This document shows, piece after piece, positions 26,254 to 35,847 of a DNA stretch of 64,000 nt. Position 1 is the stretch's first letter, and each line of letters begins with the position of its first letter. Source of the stretch: Bacillus sp. SKDU12. Its GTDB lineage: Bacteria; Bacillota; Bacilli; Bacillales; Bacillaceae. The notes under the pieces are model-generated. The model did not search any database. It had not been told where the DNA came from and worked only from the letters and a program-made list of their open reading frames with translations. The position numbers and the translations under genes were made by a program. The stretch spans positions 496,001-560,000 of the forward strand of contig NZ_MSRC01000003.1 in NCBI RefSeq assembly GCF_010093085.1. Direction: 5' to 3'.

Positions 26254-28152
26254 ATGGTGATCAGATTAATAAAAGATTATGATTCTACAAAAGACTCACT
26301 GTATCTTGCGCAGCAGCGGGATGACTTGGAAAGCATTGAAAATGAATTAAATGGACTATCCAATTCCATTGCTAATCATAAATCGGCTGTGACTGCTCAT
26401 ACGTCTTCCCAGGTGGCTCATGGCAGTGGACTGACAGTTTACGAGGAAATTGAAATAGCGAAAGCGCGGCTCCGCAACATTGTGTTAGAAGCGGATGGGA
26501 CCAATATAAAAGAAACCATAGATGCTCGTGTAGATAAAAGAGGGAAAGTCTATCCTTCTTTACGTGATCACCTTGTCGCAAACGAAACTGATCTCGAAAA
26601 CTTGGATTCAATGATTCAGAAGGAATTGTCTTTTGACTTTACAACCGTTCCGCCGGTTTATCATACAAACTTGAATTTAGCAGATAAAACGGTGCTGCAG
26701 TGTTTTGTCATTGATGAATTGACTGGCGATATCTACGCCACACAAGTTGCCAGCGGCAACCAAGATAAAAGTGAAAGTTTCACCATTACCCGGATGAATC
26801 AAAACGGGGTGATGCTGGACAGCATGACACTCATTCACGGCGGTCACGGTACCACAATTGGATTGGAACGGGAAAACGGGAAAGTGTATATCTGGTCCAA
26901 CTATAATGTTGTCGATTCAAACGGAAACACTGTTGGCAACGATCTTGTGCGATTTCCTTATACAGCAGGGGCCACACTGAATGGCGGCAGCGGAGGCATT
27001 AAACGCTATAACAAATTCAACGATTATTATACGATCCCTGTCATTGATAGAGAAAATGGCTTTATTGCGTTCCGAATCAGATTAAAAGACGATAATAGTT
27101 TGGTAGAACTTCGAAAATTAAGTGATGTAAAAAACGGCGTAAATAAAGTGCTGGGAAAGGTAATCATTCCGAGTGACTTGTTTTATCTCCAAGGTTTCAC
27201 AATAGATGGCTATGATTTGTACTGGTACACCGGAGATACAAACAACAAAACATATCCATGTGAAATCACACAATTTAGTTTTAAGGATGGAAGCTTGAAA
27301 AAGCGTATCTCCTGTAATTTTGGTTATGGGCCAGACGGCAAATACGAAGATGGTTTCCGAGAGCCTGAGTCAATCTTTTTATACAAGGACCCGAAGACAG
27401 GAAAGAAATCGCTATTCGCAGGTGTGGCGACGGGAGCCGTCGGAAAAAGACTTGCCAAGGTTTACGCCTACCATTCGAAAGAGAATGCAGCCAAATTTGG
27501 TATTGATTTAGCCAAAGGATATCAAGGGTATAAACTTACTCAAAATAATGGATATTCAAAGCGGCTCCCGGACGGCTTAAAGTCTTTAAAAGAATTCAGG
27601 CAGCCCGGTTTTTACTATATGCTGACGACAGAAACAAAGACCCTTTCGGATCATCCGGACAGCGGTAACGCCGGATGGTGGTTAAACATTGCGCCGGCCG
27701 ATCGTGCTGGATCAGTCATTCAAACGTTAACCAGAAACGCAACAGCGCGGCCAATTAAGATTTTGACAAGAGTTGTAACAAATGACGGGAAAGTTGGCGA
27801 TTGGTCAGAGGTTTCAGCCAGTGGAAAGCTGCCCTGGGCAGACCTGCCTTTAAAGAATGGCGCAAAGAACCCTGACAGCAACTATCGTCTACAATTTGCA
27901 GTACAGGGAGGTTTTCTTTTTGTAAGGGGCCGAGTTACCATTCCGCAAAAAGACGGCGTTGATTTTGCGACATTGCCTGTCAGTGCCCGCCCTAAAAAGA
28001 ATACTTATAAAAGCTGCCCTGTAGCCGGAACAACAGGAGATAGAAAGATTGTTTTTCGATCAAATGGAAATATCTCTGCTCTCGGGCTATTTGCAAAAAG
28101 CGCGTCGAATGCAACATACACCTATATTGATGAAATCATCAAGCTGGATTAA
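26254..28152 (+). CDS. Putative receptor-binding tail protein
   Basis: A 632-residue protein. The N-terminus is an amphipathic coil with a 'HKSAVTAHTSSQVAHGSG' segment that anchors it to the baseplate. Residues about 130-420 carry repeated beta-sheet blades (NGKVYIWSNYNVVDSNGNTV; 'GFTIDGYDLYWYTGDTNNK'), suggesting a beta-propeller receptor domain. A pyocin-knob-like region follows ('FRQPGFYYMLT', 'GNAGWWLNI'). The last about 110 residues are related to the end of the gene at 28659. In Bacillus phages such proteins bind wall teichoic acid; the ligand here is unknown. Confidence 0.75.
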   Translation: MVIRLIKDYDSTKDSLYLAQQRDDLESIENELNGLSNSIANHKSAVTAHTSSQVAHGSGLTVYEEIEIAKARLRNIVLEADGTNIKETIDARVDKRGKVYPSLRDHLVANETDLENLDSMIQKELSFDFTTVPPVYHTNLNLADKTVLQCFVIDELTGDIYATQVASGNQDKSESFTITRMNQNGVMLDSMTLIHGGHGTTIGLERENGKVYIWSNYNVVDSNGNTVGNDLVRFPYTAGATLNGGSGGIKRYNKFNDYYTIPVIDRENGFIAFRIRLKDDNSLVELRKLSDVKNGVNKVLGKVIIPSDLFYLQGFTIDGYDLYWYTGDTNNKTYPCEITQFSFKDGSLKKRISCNFGYGPDGKYEDGFREPESIFLYKDPKTGKKSLFAGVATGAVGKRLAKVYAYHSKENAAKFGIDLAKGYQGYKLTQNNGYSKRLPDGLKSLKEFRQPGFYYMLTTETKTLSDHPDSGNAGWWLNIAPADRAGSVIQTLTRNATARPIKILTRVVTNDGKVGDWSEVSASGKLPWADLPLKNGAKNPDSNYRLQFAVQGGFLFVRGRVTIPQKDGVDFATLPVSARPKKNTYKSCPVAGTTGDRKIVFRSNGNISALGLFAKSASNATYTYIDEIIKLD

Positions 28153-28167
28153 AAAGGGGTGTCTCAT

Positions 28168-28476
28168 ATGGAATATGAACAAATGTGGGCTTATCAATAT
28201 GATGAAAACTATATTTATGATTGCCCGGTTGAAATTCAATACATCGAAGATGATGACGGAAACGTAAAGCGTGTTGTTCCGGAAAATGCAACTGAGATCA
28301 GTCCAGGCGACTTGGTGCTGGCTAAATGGACGGGAACAGAATGGGTAGAAAGCGCATCGGCTGAATACATTGAGTCGCTTGTGACAGCTGATTCAGCTGA
28401 AGAAAGCGATGGGACAAAGGCGCTGAAAGCTGTTGCCGATATACTTGAAACGATGGTAAGGGGTGATGCGGGATGA
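28168..28476 (+). CDS. Small tail-region protein, unknown
   Basis: A 102-residue acidic protein. ATG 28168 is preferred because AAAGGGGTG lies 6 bases before it. Motifs of note are 'YIYDCPVEIQYIEDDDGN' and 'PGDLVLAKWTGTEWVESAS'. It lies between two fibre genes, as do tail-fibre accessory proteins in related phages. It overlaps the next small ORF by 4 bases. Confidence 0.65.
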   Translation: MEYEQMWAYQYDENYIYDCPVEIQYIEDDDGNVKRVVPENATEISPGDLVLAKWTGTEWVESASAEYIESLVTADSAEESDGTKALKAVADILETMVRGDAG

Positions 28477-28646
28477 GCAGCCCTTTTTATAATGCCATCA
28501 AGACGTGTTATCTATCAGGGTATTGGGACAGCAAGGAGGAGCTTCTTTCTATGGCTGTGGATCAAGGCAAGATAACAGAAGAGGAAATGAATGAGATCAA
28601 AGGGCTCCGACAGGCTGACAAAGGATCTCCTTCTATAGAAGAGTAA
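28473..28646 (+). CDS. XkdX-like small tail protein
   Basis: A 57-residue protein (NAIKTCYLSGYWDSKEELLS, 'VDQGKITEEEMNEIKG'). The short helix pair ending 'ITEEEMNEI' resembles the XkdX family of small proteins encoded after tail-fibre genes. Its start overlaps the preceding stop (ATGA). Confidence 0.6.
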   Translation: MSSPFYNAIKTCYLSGYWDSKEELLSMAVDQGKITEEEMNEIKGLRQADKGSPSIEE

Positions 28647-28658
28647 AGGAGAGACACT

Positions 28659-30242
28659 ATGCCATACAAAGATGAATCACTTACTTTTACGATCAATGGC
28701 CGGCGCAAAAGCCCGGTACAAACAAACATCCAATATACAACTCAAGACAAAGGAACAGCAAAACTGTCATTCCAGCTTATGAAAGACGGGGTTCCCCTTC
28801 CGTTATCCGCGGCAGTGGTGAAGCTCGTCCTTTTAATGTCTGACGGCAGCCGATTTGTTCGAAATATTGAAATCACTGATAAATTGAACGGCAGGCTGTC
28901 GTATGTTCTATCTGATGAAGAAATCAGACACGTTGGGACCGTTCAAGCTGAGCTTGATGTCTCCTACACAAATCAGCAGGCCATGTCGATCCATGAGTTT
29001 TCATTTGAGATTAAGAAAGCACTTATTGACACTGATATTCTGCCGAGCGTGGAGTACTATATAGATGATTTTGAGTCCTTAAAAAATAAGATCAACGAGC
29101 TTTATAACGAGACCATCCAGACGGTTGAAGAGCTGCGAAAAAAATTTGAGGATTTAGAGAACATTGAAACGAAAGACGGTGCACAGAAAAAGGCTGATGC
29201 TGTTCAGGCTAATTTAGATACCCATAAAAATGACAAGTCCAATCCTCATGGGGTGACAAAAACTCAGGTAGGGTTGGGGAACGTAGACAACGTGCAGCAA
29301 GCAACAAAAGCAGAATTCAATACGCACAATACGGATTCTACGCGTCATATCACGTCCACAGAGCGTTCAAACTGGAATGCGAAAGAAACGACAACGGGAG
29401 CACAAAACAAGGCAGATACTGCCGAAAAAAACGCAAAAACGTATACTGATCAACACATTAATAATAAGAGCAATCCCCACGGGGTGACAAAAGGTCAAGT
29501 CGGGCTTGGGAATGTTACCAATGACAAACAGGCAACCAAAACAGAATTTGATACGCATGTAAAAGATGGGACTGTCCATATATCTGCAGCAGAACGCACA
29601 AAGTGGAACGGTGCTCAGCTTTTCAAAATCACAAATGATGTTGGAGGGGTCTTGATTTCAATCGCTGATACAGACGATTTTCTGGACAGAATTGTGAAAG
29701 CAGGCAAGACGTTCGGAACGTTTTATTCCACTGGGAAGCCTTTAAATGCTCCCTCCACTTTATCAACAAGGGGTTTTTTTCACTTCACATCACTTGATAG
29801 TAATGGTAACGGTACTTTTGGCTATGTCGTGGCTATAGATTATAAGAATAATATGTATTCAAACTATGTTGACGGTAATTTAGGCTGGTCAGGTTGGCAG
29901 CGACTTCTCACTGAAAATGATACTGACAGTGTTCCCTGGTTAAATGCGACCTACAAAAACGGAGCAAAGACAGGAGAAAGGCAACTTCAATATAAAAAAC
30001 AGGCTGGTGCCCTTCATCTTACTGGTCACATCGTAACAGATCGTGAAGTGGTTTGCGCATCTATTCCAAGTAGTTTTGCACCGTCAAAGGGTGCAGTGAA
30101 AATGGTGGGAGTTAGCGGGACAACAGGAATGGCCAAACTGATTGTTTTCTCATCAGGAGACATTAAGCTCACAGGACTTATATCAAATGAAACAAACAGC
30201 GTGACTGGATACTACATTGATGAAGTTATCCCATTAAACTAA
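28659..30242 (+). CDS. Baseplate upper protein (BppU-like) with fibre repeats
   Basis: A 527-residue protein. Residues 1-125 match the BppU N-terminal domain (SPVQTNIQYTTQDKGTAKLS, 'LMSDGSRFVRNIEITD'). A coil follows (ETIQTVEELRKKFEDLEN). Then come two copies of a roughly 70-residue unit containing 'NPHGVTK-QVGLGNV' and 'H(I)-ERTKWN'. The C-terminus is a pyocin-knob-like and beta domain shared with the preceding receptor-binding gene. It builds the baseplate arms carrying receptor-binding proteins. Confidence 0.85.
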   Translation: MPYKDESLTFTINGRRKSPVQTNIQYTTQDKGTAKLSFQLMKDGVPLPLSAAVVKLVLLMSDGSRFVRNIEITDKLNGRLSYVLSDEEIRHVGTVQAELDVSYTNQQAMSIHEFSFEIKKALIDTDILPSVEYYIDDFESLKNKINELYNETIQTVEELRKKFEDLENIETKDGAQKKADAVQANLDTHKNDKSNPHGVTKTQVGLGNVDNVQQATKAEFNTHNTDSTRHITSTERSNWNAKETTTGAQNKADTAEKNAKTYTDQHINNKSNPHGVTKGQVGLGNVTNDKQATKTEFDTHVKDGTVHISAAERTKWNGAQLFKITNDVGGVLISIADTDDFLDRIVKAGKTFGTFYSTGKPLNAPSTLSTRGFFHFTSLDSNGNGTFGYVVAIDYKNNMYSNYVDGNLGWSGWQRLLTENDTDSVPWLNATYKNGAKTGERQLQYKKQAGALHLTGHIVTDREVVCASIPSSFAPSKGAVKMVGVSGTTGMAKLIVFSSGDIKLTGLISNETNSVTGYYIDEVIPLN

Positions 30243-30255
30243 AGGAGGGAGTATA

Positions 30256-30624
30256 TTGATTCAAATATACCCATACGACTCAGAAGGTTTTTTCCTTGGT
30301 CAGCCGGAGACTCTGTATCCTGATCCTGGAACGGGACAGTATAAAATCCCCGAAAACTCAACAAGCATCCCTCCTGTGAAAGATGGACAAGGTATGTGGC
30401 GCCCTTGGTTTGACAGTGAAAAACAGGAGTGGATTGAAAAAGCAGATCAAAAATATAAAGATAGTTTGAAGGGGCCGGATGATCCTCCATCTGCTGTTGA
30501 TCAATTAAAGGCGCAAAGTGCAGCAACAATGGTGCAGCTGGCCGAAGCTCAAAATTTAATAGAGTCTCAAGCTAAAATGATTGCGGACTTGTTTTTGATG
30601 CTGGCTAAAGGAGGGGAAACGTAA
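30256..30624 (+). CDS. Tail fibre accessory protein, unknown
   Basis: A 122-residue protein from TTG 30256 behind AAAGGAGGGAG. The N-terminal part is Pro/Tyr-rich (IQIYPYDSEGFFLGQPETLY), then 'GMWRPWFDSEKQEWIEKAD', which is a tail-fibre-assembly-like Trp pattern. A C-terminal helix with a hydrophobic face follows (AEAQNLIESQAKMIADLFLM). It may chaperone or attach the neighbouring fibre. It overlaps the next ORF by one base. Confidence 0.65.
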   Translation: MIQIYPYDSEGFFLGQPETLYPDPGTGQYKIPENSTSIPPVKDGQGMWRPWFDSEKQEWIEKADQKYKDSLKGPDDPPSAVDQLKAQSAATMVQLAEAQNLIESQAKMIADLFLMLAKGGET

Positions 30625-30797
30625 TGGATTGGTTTACAAATATCAAGACCATTTATGGATGGGGGAGGCAGTATTACACAAACGCTGACGTTGCTCGTTT
30701 TGTTGTCTTGAAGAGAATCACAGAAGAACAATATAAAGAAATCACCGGCCTGACCTATCCAGCTACAGAGCCGGTTGTCATAGATTTAGGAAGTTAA
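30624..30797 (+). CDS. XkdX family protein
   Basis: A 57-residue protein with the XkdX signature 'IYGWGRQYYTNADVARFV' and 'ITEEQYKEITG'. Small proteins of this family sit directly before holin/lysis genes in PBSX-like and phi105-like phages. Function unknown. Confidence 0.82.
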   Translation: MDWFTNIKTIYGWGRQYYTNADVARFVVLKRITEEQYKEITGLTYPATEPVVIDLGS

Positions 30798-30799
30798 CA

Positions 30800-30823
30800 A
30801 ACACCCATTGAGGTGTTTTTATT
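30800..30823 (+). terminator. Terminator-like hairpin before the lysis genes
   Basis: AACACC-CATTGA-GGTGTT followed by TTTATTTT, between the XkdX-like gene and the BhlA-like holin. Confidence 0.65.
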
Positions 30824-30848
30824 TTGCCATGAGGGAGGTGAGGGCTTT

Positions 30849-31061
30849 ATGGAAATGGATATTACACAGTATTTAATCACTCAGGGGCCCTTTGCTGTGT
30901 TGTTTTGCTGGCTCCTATTCTATGTCATGAAAACGAGTAAAGAAAGGGAAGCAAAACTCTATAATCAAATTGATTCCCAAAATGAAGTCTTGGGGAAGTT
31001 CAGTGAAAAGTATGATGTTGTAATTGAAAAGCTCGACAAAATTGAAAGCAAAGTACAATAG
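30849..31061 (+). CDS. BhlA/UviB-like holin
   Basis: A 70-residue protein from ATG 30849 behind GGGAGGTGA. There is one hydrophobic segment ([13 protein letters not shown], about 15-27) and then a long charged coil ([20 protein letters not shown]). This is the pattern of the BhlA/bacteriocin UviB family, which acts as a holin or holin-like protein in Bacillus phages. It forms a lysis cassette with the next two genes. Confidence 0.85.
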   Translation: MEMDITQYLITQGPFAVLFCWLLFYVMKTSKEREAKLYNQIDSQNEVLGKFSEKYDVVIEKLDKIESKVQ

Positions 31062-31075
31062 GAGGAATAAACATT

Positions 31076-31339
31076 ATGAAAAAATATGACAAAGGCACGG
31101 TCATTCGGACGGTGCTTCTTTTGATTGCACTTATTAACCAAACAATGCTGATGTTCGGTAAATCACCTTTGGAGATTACGGAAGACCAAGTTAATCAGCT
31201 TGCGGATGCTCTTTACACTGCTGGTTCTCTAATCTTTACTATCGGGACTACAGCTGCAGCATGGTTCAAAAATAACTATGTGACTACAAGAGGTCACCAG
31301 CAAAAAGCAGTTCTCAAACAAAATAATCTAACAAAATGA
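31076..31339 (+). CDS. Holin, SPP1 / phi LC3 family
   Basis: An 87-residue protein with two membrane segments ([20 protein letters not shown] and [19 protein letters not shown]) separated by '[13 protein letters not shown]', the classic SPP1-type holin arrangement. It opens the membrane so that the amidase can act. AGGAGG precedes ATG 31076. Confidence 0.92.
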   Translation: MKKYDKGTVIRTVLLLIALINQTMLMFGKSPLEITEDQVNQLADALYTAGSLIFTIGTTAAAWFKNNYVTTRGHQQKAVLKQNNLTK

Positions 31340-31393
31340 AGCTGCTGGTAACCCGGTGGCTTTTTCATATTAAAAATAAAGGAGAGAACACTC

Positions 31394-32368
31394 ATGACAA
31401 TCTCAGTGAAAAAGAATCTTGTATCAGAAGCAAAATACGCTTTGAAATGCCCAAACGCTATGACAGCGGAATACATTACTATCCACAATACAGCAAACGA
31501 CGCGTCAGCTGCTAACGAGATCAGCTATATGATCGGGAATACAAGCTCGACAAGCTTTCACTTTGCAGTCGATGACAAAGAGGTGCGGCAGGGCATCCCT
31601 ACAAATCGTAACGCATGGCACACAGGAGACGGCACCAACGGCACCGGGAACCGTAAGTCGATTGGTGTCGAAATTTGTTATAGCAAATCGGGAGGCTCTA
31701 AATACTACGCCGCTGAAAAAATGGCTATTAAATTTGTGGCGCAGCTGCTCAAAGAGCGCGGCTGGGGTATTGATCGTGTGCGCAAGCATCAAGATTGGAA
31801 CGGCAAGTATTGCCCGCACCGTATTTTAGCAGAGGGACGCTGGAATGAAGTCAAAGCGGCGATTGATGCTGAATTACAGTCATTAGACGGCGGGAAGTCT
31901 CCTTCATCAAAAACAAAATCATCCGGCAGAGAACCAATTTATACAGTAAAAAAAGGAGATACTCTTTCCCGAATTGCAAAGGCTGAAGGGGTAAGCGTGG
32001 CAAAACTTCAGAGTTGGAACGGTATTAAGGACCCGAATAAAATCAAAGTTGGACAAAAGTTGAAACTTAAAGGCTCAAGTTCTTCCAGCCCTAAACCAAG
32101 CAGTAATAAGTCATCTTTAAAACTGCCTTCAGGCATTTTTAAAGTGAAAAGCCCATTGATGCACAGCGATGCTGTTGAGCAGATTCAAACAGCCCTGGCG
32201 GCACTGCATTTTTATCCGGATAAGAAAGCCAAAAACTTTGGAATCGATAGCTATTATGGTCCGAAAACAGCAAACGCGGTCAAACGGTTCCAATCAGTAA
32301 ATGGTCTGACTGCTGACGGCATTTATGGGCCTGAGACTAAAGCGAAACTTGAAGAGGTCTTGAAATAA
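31394..32368 (+). CDS. Endolysin: N-acetylmuramoyl-L-alanine amidase
   Basis: A 324-residue protein. An Amidase_2 domain at about 10-155 contains 'YITIHNTAN' (zinc His), 'HFAVDD', 'IGVEICYS' and '[15 protein letters not shown]' (further zinc ligand and catalytic site). A LysM domain follows at about 176-222 ('[19 protein letters not shown]'), then a PG_binding_1 domain at about 250-323 ('[14 protein letters not shown]'). The layout is like B. subtilis prophage lysins XlyA and BlyA. There is no signal peptide, so release depends on the holins. Confidence 0.95.
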   Translation: MTISVKKNLVSEAKYALKCPNAMTAEYITIHNTANDASAANEISYMIGNTSSTSFHFAVDDKEVRQGIPTNRNAWHTGDGTNGTGNRKSIGVEICYSKSGGSKYYAAEKMAIKFVAQLLKERGWGIDRVRKHQDWNGKYCPHRILAEGRWNEVKAAIDAELQSLDGGKSPSSKTKSSGREPIYTVKKGDTLSRIAKAEGVSVAKLQSWNGIKDPNKIKVGQKLKLKGSSSSSPKPSSNKSSLKLPSGIFKVKSPLMHSDAVEQIQTALAALHFYPDKKAKNFGIDSYYGPKTANAVKRFQSVNGLTADGIYGPETKAKLEEVLK

Positions 32369-32372
32369 TAAA

Positions 32373-32402
32373 AGAAGCCCTTCTTAACAGAGGGGCTCCT
32401 TT
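32373..32402. terminator. Terminator between the endolysin and the convergent immunity gene
   Basis: AAGCCC(TT)CTTAACAGAGGGGCT followed by CCTTTT on the plus strand, with A-rich sequence on the left side. It lies between convergent genes and probably works in both directions. Confidence 0.65.
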
Positions 32403-32408
32403 TCTAAA

Positions 32409-32708
32409 CTATATTGTTTTAAGGTGTTCTTTAATTTGTTCAGTGACTTGCTTAAGCCATTCTAATGGAGTTAAATCATCTTCAGGAAAGTATATACCAT
32501 CAGCTGCTTCTTCTATAAATTCATTCTTATCTGTTTCAGAATAATTACTATTTACAAACTCAGTTAGTGCTATTAAATCTCTTTCTTTTAGCTTTTGTGA
32601 TGCTTCATTTAGATATTCATTAAGAGCATCTTCAGGAGATTCTATATCTTGGTGGAAATGTCCGCCGAGAAATCTAAATACAGGATCAGAAACTTTAATT
32701 TCAATCAT
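32409..32708 (-). CDS. CdiI-like immunity protein
   Basis: A 99-residue acidic protein. 'PVFRFLGGHFHQDIESPEDALNEYL' (residues 8-32, shown as two parts: PVFRFLGGHFHQD and ESPEDALNEYL) is the hallmark of the contact-dependent-inhibition immunity family CdiI_2. It starts 6 bases after the toxin stop, with its ribosome site (GAGGTGAT) inside the toxin's last codons, so translation is coupled. It should neutralise the RNase domain of the LXG protein. Confidence 0.85.
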   Translation of the reverse strand: MIEIKVSDPVFRFLGGHFHQDIESPEDALNEYLNEASQKLKERDLIALTEFVNSNYSETDKNEFIEEAADGIYFPEDDLTPLEWLKQVTEQIKEHLKTI

Positions 32709-32714
32709 TATATA

Positions 32715-34568
32715 TCACCTCGTTGGGTAGCCTGTTAATATAAAGCTACCATCTTCATTTTTCTTTAATACTATTCTAGCATTAGTCATATCTTTAACTT
32801 CGTTTGAACCTTTACGAACTCCTCTACCTATAACTTCAGTTCCTCTATAAGGTAACGGTAATGGATCGCCTATATCACTATTTAACCACTCTTCAATTTC
32901 CTTTTTATGTTTAGTCAATGTTTCATTAGCGACTCTTTCTGCAGTTGGCCTATCTGTGAAGCTAGAAGAGGCACGTATTTTCTTGTTTATCTGCAGCCTC
33001 TTTAATAACTCTTCATCAGTCTTCCCAACGTGTCTTTCAATAAGGTGCCCGCCTTTTGCTTCATGAGCAGCTAACCCTCCACCAGGTGCGAGAGGGGTAC
33101 TATCACCTTGTTTGACATTACCTATACCTATGTTGTTAGAAGTTTCAGATCTTCTGAGAACACTCTCTTTTTTATCTTCCGCAATACTTTTTAGCAACGG
33201 AGTATTTTTCACGTTAATGGTATTCTCAGCATCTTGAAGGATCCCTTCTAATGCAGGAGTATACCGATTTACAGGAGATTTGACAAACTGTTTTACAGAT
33301 TTTCCGCCTTTTTTAATTGTGCCGCTAGTTGCTTTCCCAACTTTAGCAAGATCCTTCGATCCTGTTGAGACAGAGGACTTTCCACCTTTCAATAACAGAA
33401 GACTTCCGCCCAAATAAGTAACATAGTGCAGCCGTGTGTATGCATCCCCGTGAATCATTTTTGTATCCCAATTATCCTTCAATGTGTCAACCATACTTTG
33501 AAAGGCAGCTTGATAGTCGTATTCCAAAACGGTATCCAGCACTTTTTGAGGATCTTTGTTAATATTATCAATTGTCCAACCGATATTCCATCCGAATTGA
33601 ATGGCTCCTTCACCGGTATCTTTGGCAAGATCGTATATACCAACAATCGCACCCTTGGCGCCATCACCTATGATTTGCAACACTTCTTTTCCGTTATCCA
33701 TGAAAGCTTTACGTTGTTCAAGAAATGAAACAAATTCAAGCTGTTCAGGGGTAAGGTTCTCATATCCGACCTTCTTGGCAATGTCTAAGTATTCATCCGG
33801 ATCCGTCACTCCGTCAGCTAGCTTCTTCTTTAAATCTTTGATTTCTCGTTCTTTCGCTTCATCTTTCTTGATCTTCAAATAAGCTTCAGTCTGTTTCTCA
33901 ATATCGCCTTTTTTCTTATGTATGTCACTTTCGCGATACGCCTTGGCGTTGTAGTGAATGGGCGTAGCGTTTTTGCCTTTGCCTGTTGCTTCTTGGAGCT
34001 TTTGGAAATCTGACTTGATGAATTGTTCATTTGGTTCTGACATAGCATATTCTGTCAGTAAATCTTCGTCAAGGTCACCTAGTTTTTCAATTGTTTTTTT
34101 GCGTTTATCATTGGCATCTGCAAGCTCATCCTTGAAGGTTTCTGTTGAAAACAAGTCGAGCGGGAGGATGTCGTCAATATCGCTTAGGATATCTTTCATG
34201 GCTTTTTTCTGTTCAGACATGATGGACTTTGATTTTTTATGGGCGTTAGCCAGTTCATGTTCTAAAAAGGATTCTTCCACGTATGCGTCAGAGAGTCCTT
34301 TGTCCTCGACAGCTCCGGCAATGCTGTTGAAGAATGCGATTTTCATGTCAATGTAGTCGATCCATTGATCAGTGACACCAACATGATCGTGATAGAATGC
34401 TTTAATGTTATTAGCGCCTTTGCCTGAGAATTCGCTGTCGTCCAGTTCAGCGACGCTTTGTAAAGCTTTTCTCAAGTTGACCATTTGCGTCCTTAGTTCT
34501 TTATATTCTTTGGCGCGGTCTGTAGCTTCAGACATAAGTGTTTTAGCTTCAAAGACTTTCATCATCAT
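32715..34568 (-). CDS. LXG polymorphic toxin with CdiA-type RNase A-like C-terminus
   Basis: A 617-residue protein. Residues 1-230 form the helical LXG domain ([20 protein letters not shown]) used for export by the type VII (YukE/YueB) system. The middle has a pre-toxin linker with Gly/hydrophobic segments ([20 protein letters not shown]). Residues about 496-617 are a bacterial CdiA-CT RNase A-like domain: '[20 protein letters not shown]', '[17 protein letters not shown]' and '[19 protein letters not shown]'. Three consecutive ATGs follow AGAGGG; the second or third may be used. No small LXG partner genes are seen upstream. A phage-borne interbacterial weapon of the YokI/YobL type. Confidence 0.9.
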   Translation of the reverse strand: MMMKVFEAKTLMSEATDRAKEYKELRTQMVNLRKALQSVAELDDSEFSGKGANNIKAFYHDHVGVTDQWIDYIDMKIAFFNSIAGAVEDKGLSDAYVEESFLEHELANAHKKSKSIMSEQKKAMKDILSDIDDILPLDLFSTETFKDELADANDKRKKTIEKLGDLDEDLLTEYAMSEPNEQFIKSDFQKLQEATGKGKNATPIHYNAKAYRESDIHKKKGDIEKQTEAYLKIKKDEAKEREIKDLKKKLADGVTDPDEYLDIAKKVGYENLTPEQLEFVSFLEQRKAFMDNGKEVLQIIGDGAKGAIVGIYDLAKDTGEGAIQFGWNIGWTIDNINKDPQKVLDTVLEYDYQAAFQSMVDTLKDNWDTKMIHGDAYTRLHYVTYLGGSLLLLKGGKSSVSTGSKDLAKVGKATSGTIKKGGKSVKQFVKSPVNRYTPALEGILQDAENTINVKNTPLLKSIAEDKKESVLRRSETSNNIGIGNVKQGDSTPLAPGGGLAAHEAKGGHLIERHVGKTDEELLKRLQINKKIRASSSFTDRPTAERVANETLTKHKKEIEEWLNSDIGDPLPLPYRGTEVIGRGVRKGSNEVKDMTNARIVLKKNEDGSFILTGYPTR

Positions 34569-34793
34569 ACCCTCTCATTTAATCATATAACAAAATATTA
34601 CCATGGAAGAATGATGAAAATAACTGTTATGTGGATCAAATGGTGGAAATGAATCATTCGATCCGTGTCATTTTGCCTATTTTGAGCGTTTGTTTGAAAA
34701 CTGGCGATGTTGCAGACGGTTTCGGCAGATGAATGGACTAACTAACGATGTTGCGGTCTTGAAACCAAAGCAAGGCTTTTGCTTTATTGAGTA

Positions 34794-34839
34794 AATAAAA
34801 GAACCTATTCTAGAAAATACTAGAATAGATTCTTTTATT
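34794..34839. terminator. Long bidirectional terminator-like hairpin
   Basis: AATAAAAGAA-CC-TATTCTAG, loop AAAATA, CTAGAATA-GA-TTCTTTTATT. A near-perfect stem of about 18 bp with A and T flanks. It covers the stop codon of the lipoprotein gene read on the minus strand. A second small hairpin (AAAGCAAGGCTTTTGCTTT) lies at 34767-34786. Confidence 0.75.
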
Positions 34840-35785
34840 ATTTGAATACATATAAACCAGAATATAATACTTTTCTAGGAGTAAAAGGGGAGTCATTATA
34901 AGCTTCTTTAGGATATGAAGCAGTAGAAATAAACCTTGCATAACTATGTGTAAAATCTTCTAGCTCTACTTTGAAGGTTTGAACAGTTTGGGGCTCTATC
35001 TCATAAAAAAAAGAACCTTTGTAATGATTATTGATTTTGAAATGTTTATAATGATCATCTTGAAAATTATATAAAAAACCCTTTAATTTAAATTCTTCGG
35101 TATTGGCGATAGAGAGATACATATTTTTTCGATCAATTTTTTCAATGCGATTTCCTTCTTTATCAGAGAGATATATTAACCTTCCTTCTTGATCTTCTTC
35201 ACCAGTTTTTTTAGTGTGTATCGGTTTGCTTAAATCATTACTATCTTTATTTTTAATTGCAGCATTTTTGGCATTTGATTTTATTTCAAAATAATAGGGT
35301 GCTACGTAATCAGCATTCCTATTCCATTTTAAATCCCTTTCGGCATTTAAATTAAATTTTGAGGTTTGAGTAAGGATATATATTAATTGATTGCCAGAAG
35401 GAACATTCTTTAAGTCTATATCAACTTTTTTTGATGAATGGCCAGGTACTTTGATTTGATATGTTTTTATTGGTTTCAATTCACCCTCATATATTACTGA
35501 GATGTTTATATTGTCTATATCTTCTGTTTCGTTATGGTATATGTATTCACCCTTAAAATTGCCTAGATCATCCGTTTTGTACTTTAGTCTGTTTCGATCA
35601 ACTACATAAGGTTTTTCTACTTCGAAATTTGTTGATCTGATAATGTTTTCCTCCTTATCCTGTGGTGTTTCCTGAGTCTGATTATTCTCTTTCTGTGTAT
35701 TATTAGCTTTATGAGTATTAGTACCAGAGCAAGCAGATAATAAAAGTACAAGAACAGCAGCGAGAATAGTTATGCTATATTTCAT
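34838..35785 (-). CDS. Putative lipoprotein, unknown
   Basis: A 315-residue protein from ATG 35785 behind GAAAGGA. The lipobox is LLLSAC with Cys at about residue 19 (ILAAVLVLLLSACSG), then a Gln/Asn/Lys-rich linker and a beta-rich body (GEYIYHNETEDIDNINISVI; 'FNLNAERDLKWNRNADYVAP'). It should be anchored outside the membrane. It follows a secreted protein by 62 bases in the same direction. Because the two form an operon next to a quorum-sensing cassette, a toxin/immunity pair is possible, but no known family is recognised. Confidence 0.75.
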   Translation of the reverse strand: MKYSITILAAVLVLLLSACSGTNTHKANNTQKENNQTQETPQDKEENIIRSTNFEVEKPYVVDRNRLKYKTDDLGNFKGEYIYHNETEDIDNINISVIYEGELKPIKTYQIKVPGHSSKKVDIDLKNVPSGNQLIYILTQTSKFNLNAERDLKWNRNADYVAPYYFEIKSNAKNAAIKNKDSNDLSKPIHTKKTGEEDQEGRLIYLSDKEGNRIEKIDRKNMYLSIANTEEFKLKGFLYNFQDDHYKHFKINNHYKGSFFYEIEPQTVQTFKVELEDFTHSYARFISTASYPKEAYNDSPFTPRKVLYSGLYVFK

Positions 35786-35847
35786 TTTAATATCCTTTCT
35801 ATGATTAAGCGACCATTTCATTGTAAATGGCCGCTTAATTGATTTAT

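Noticed and set aside
33426..34590. Plus-strand ORFs of 60-130 residues over the LXG gene
   Set aside because: Antisense shadows; the minus frame has LXG and RNase domains and a coupled immunity gene.
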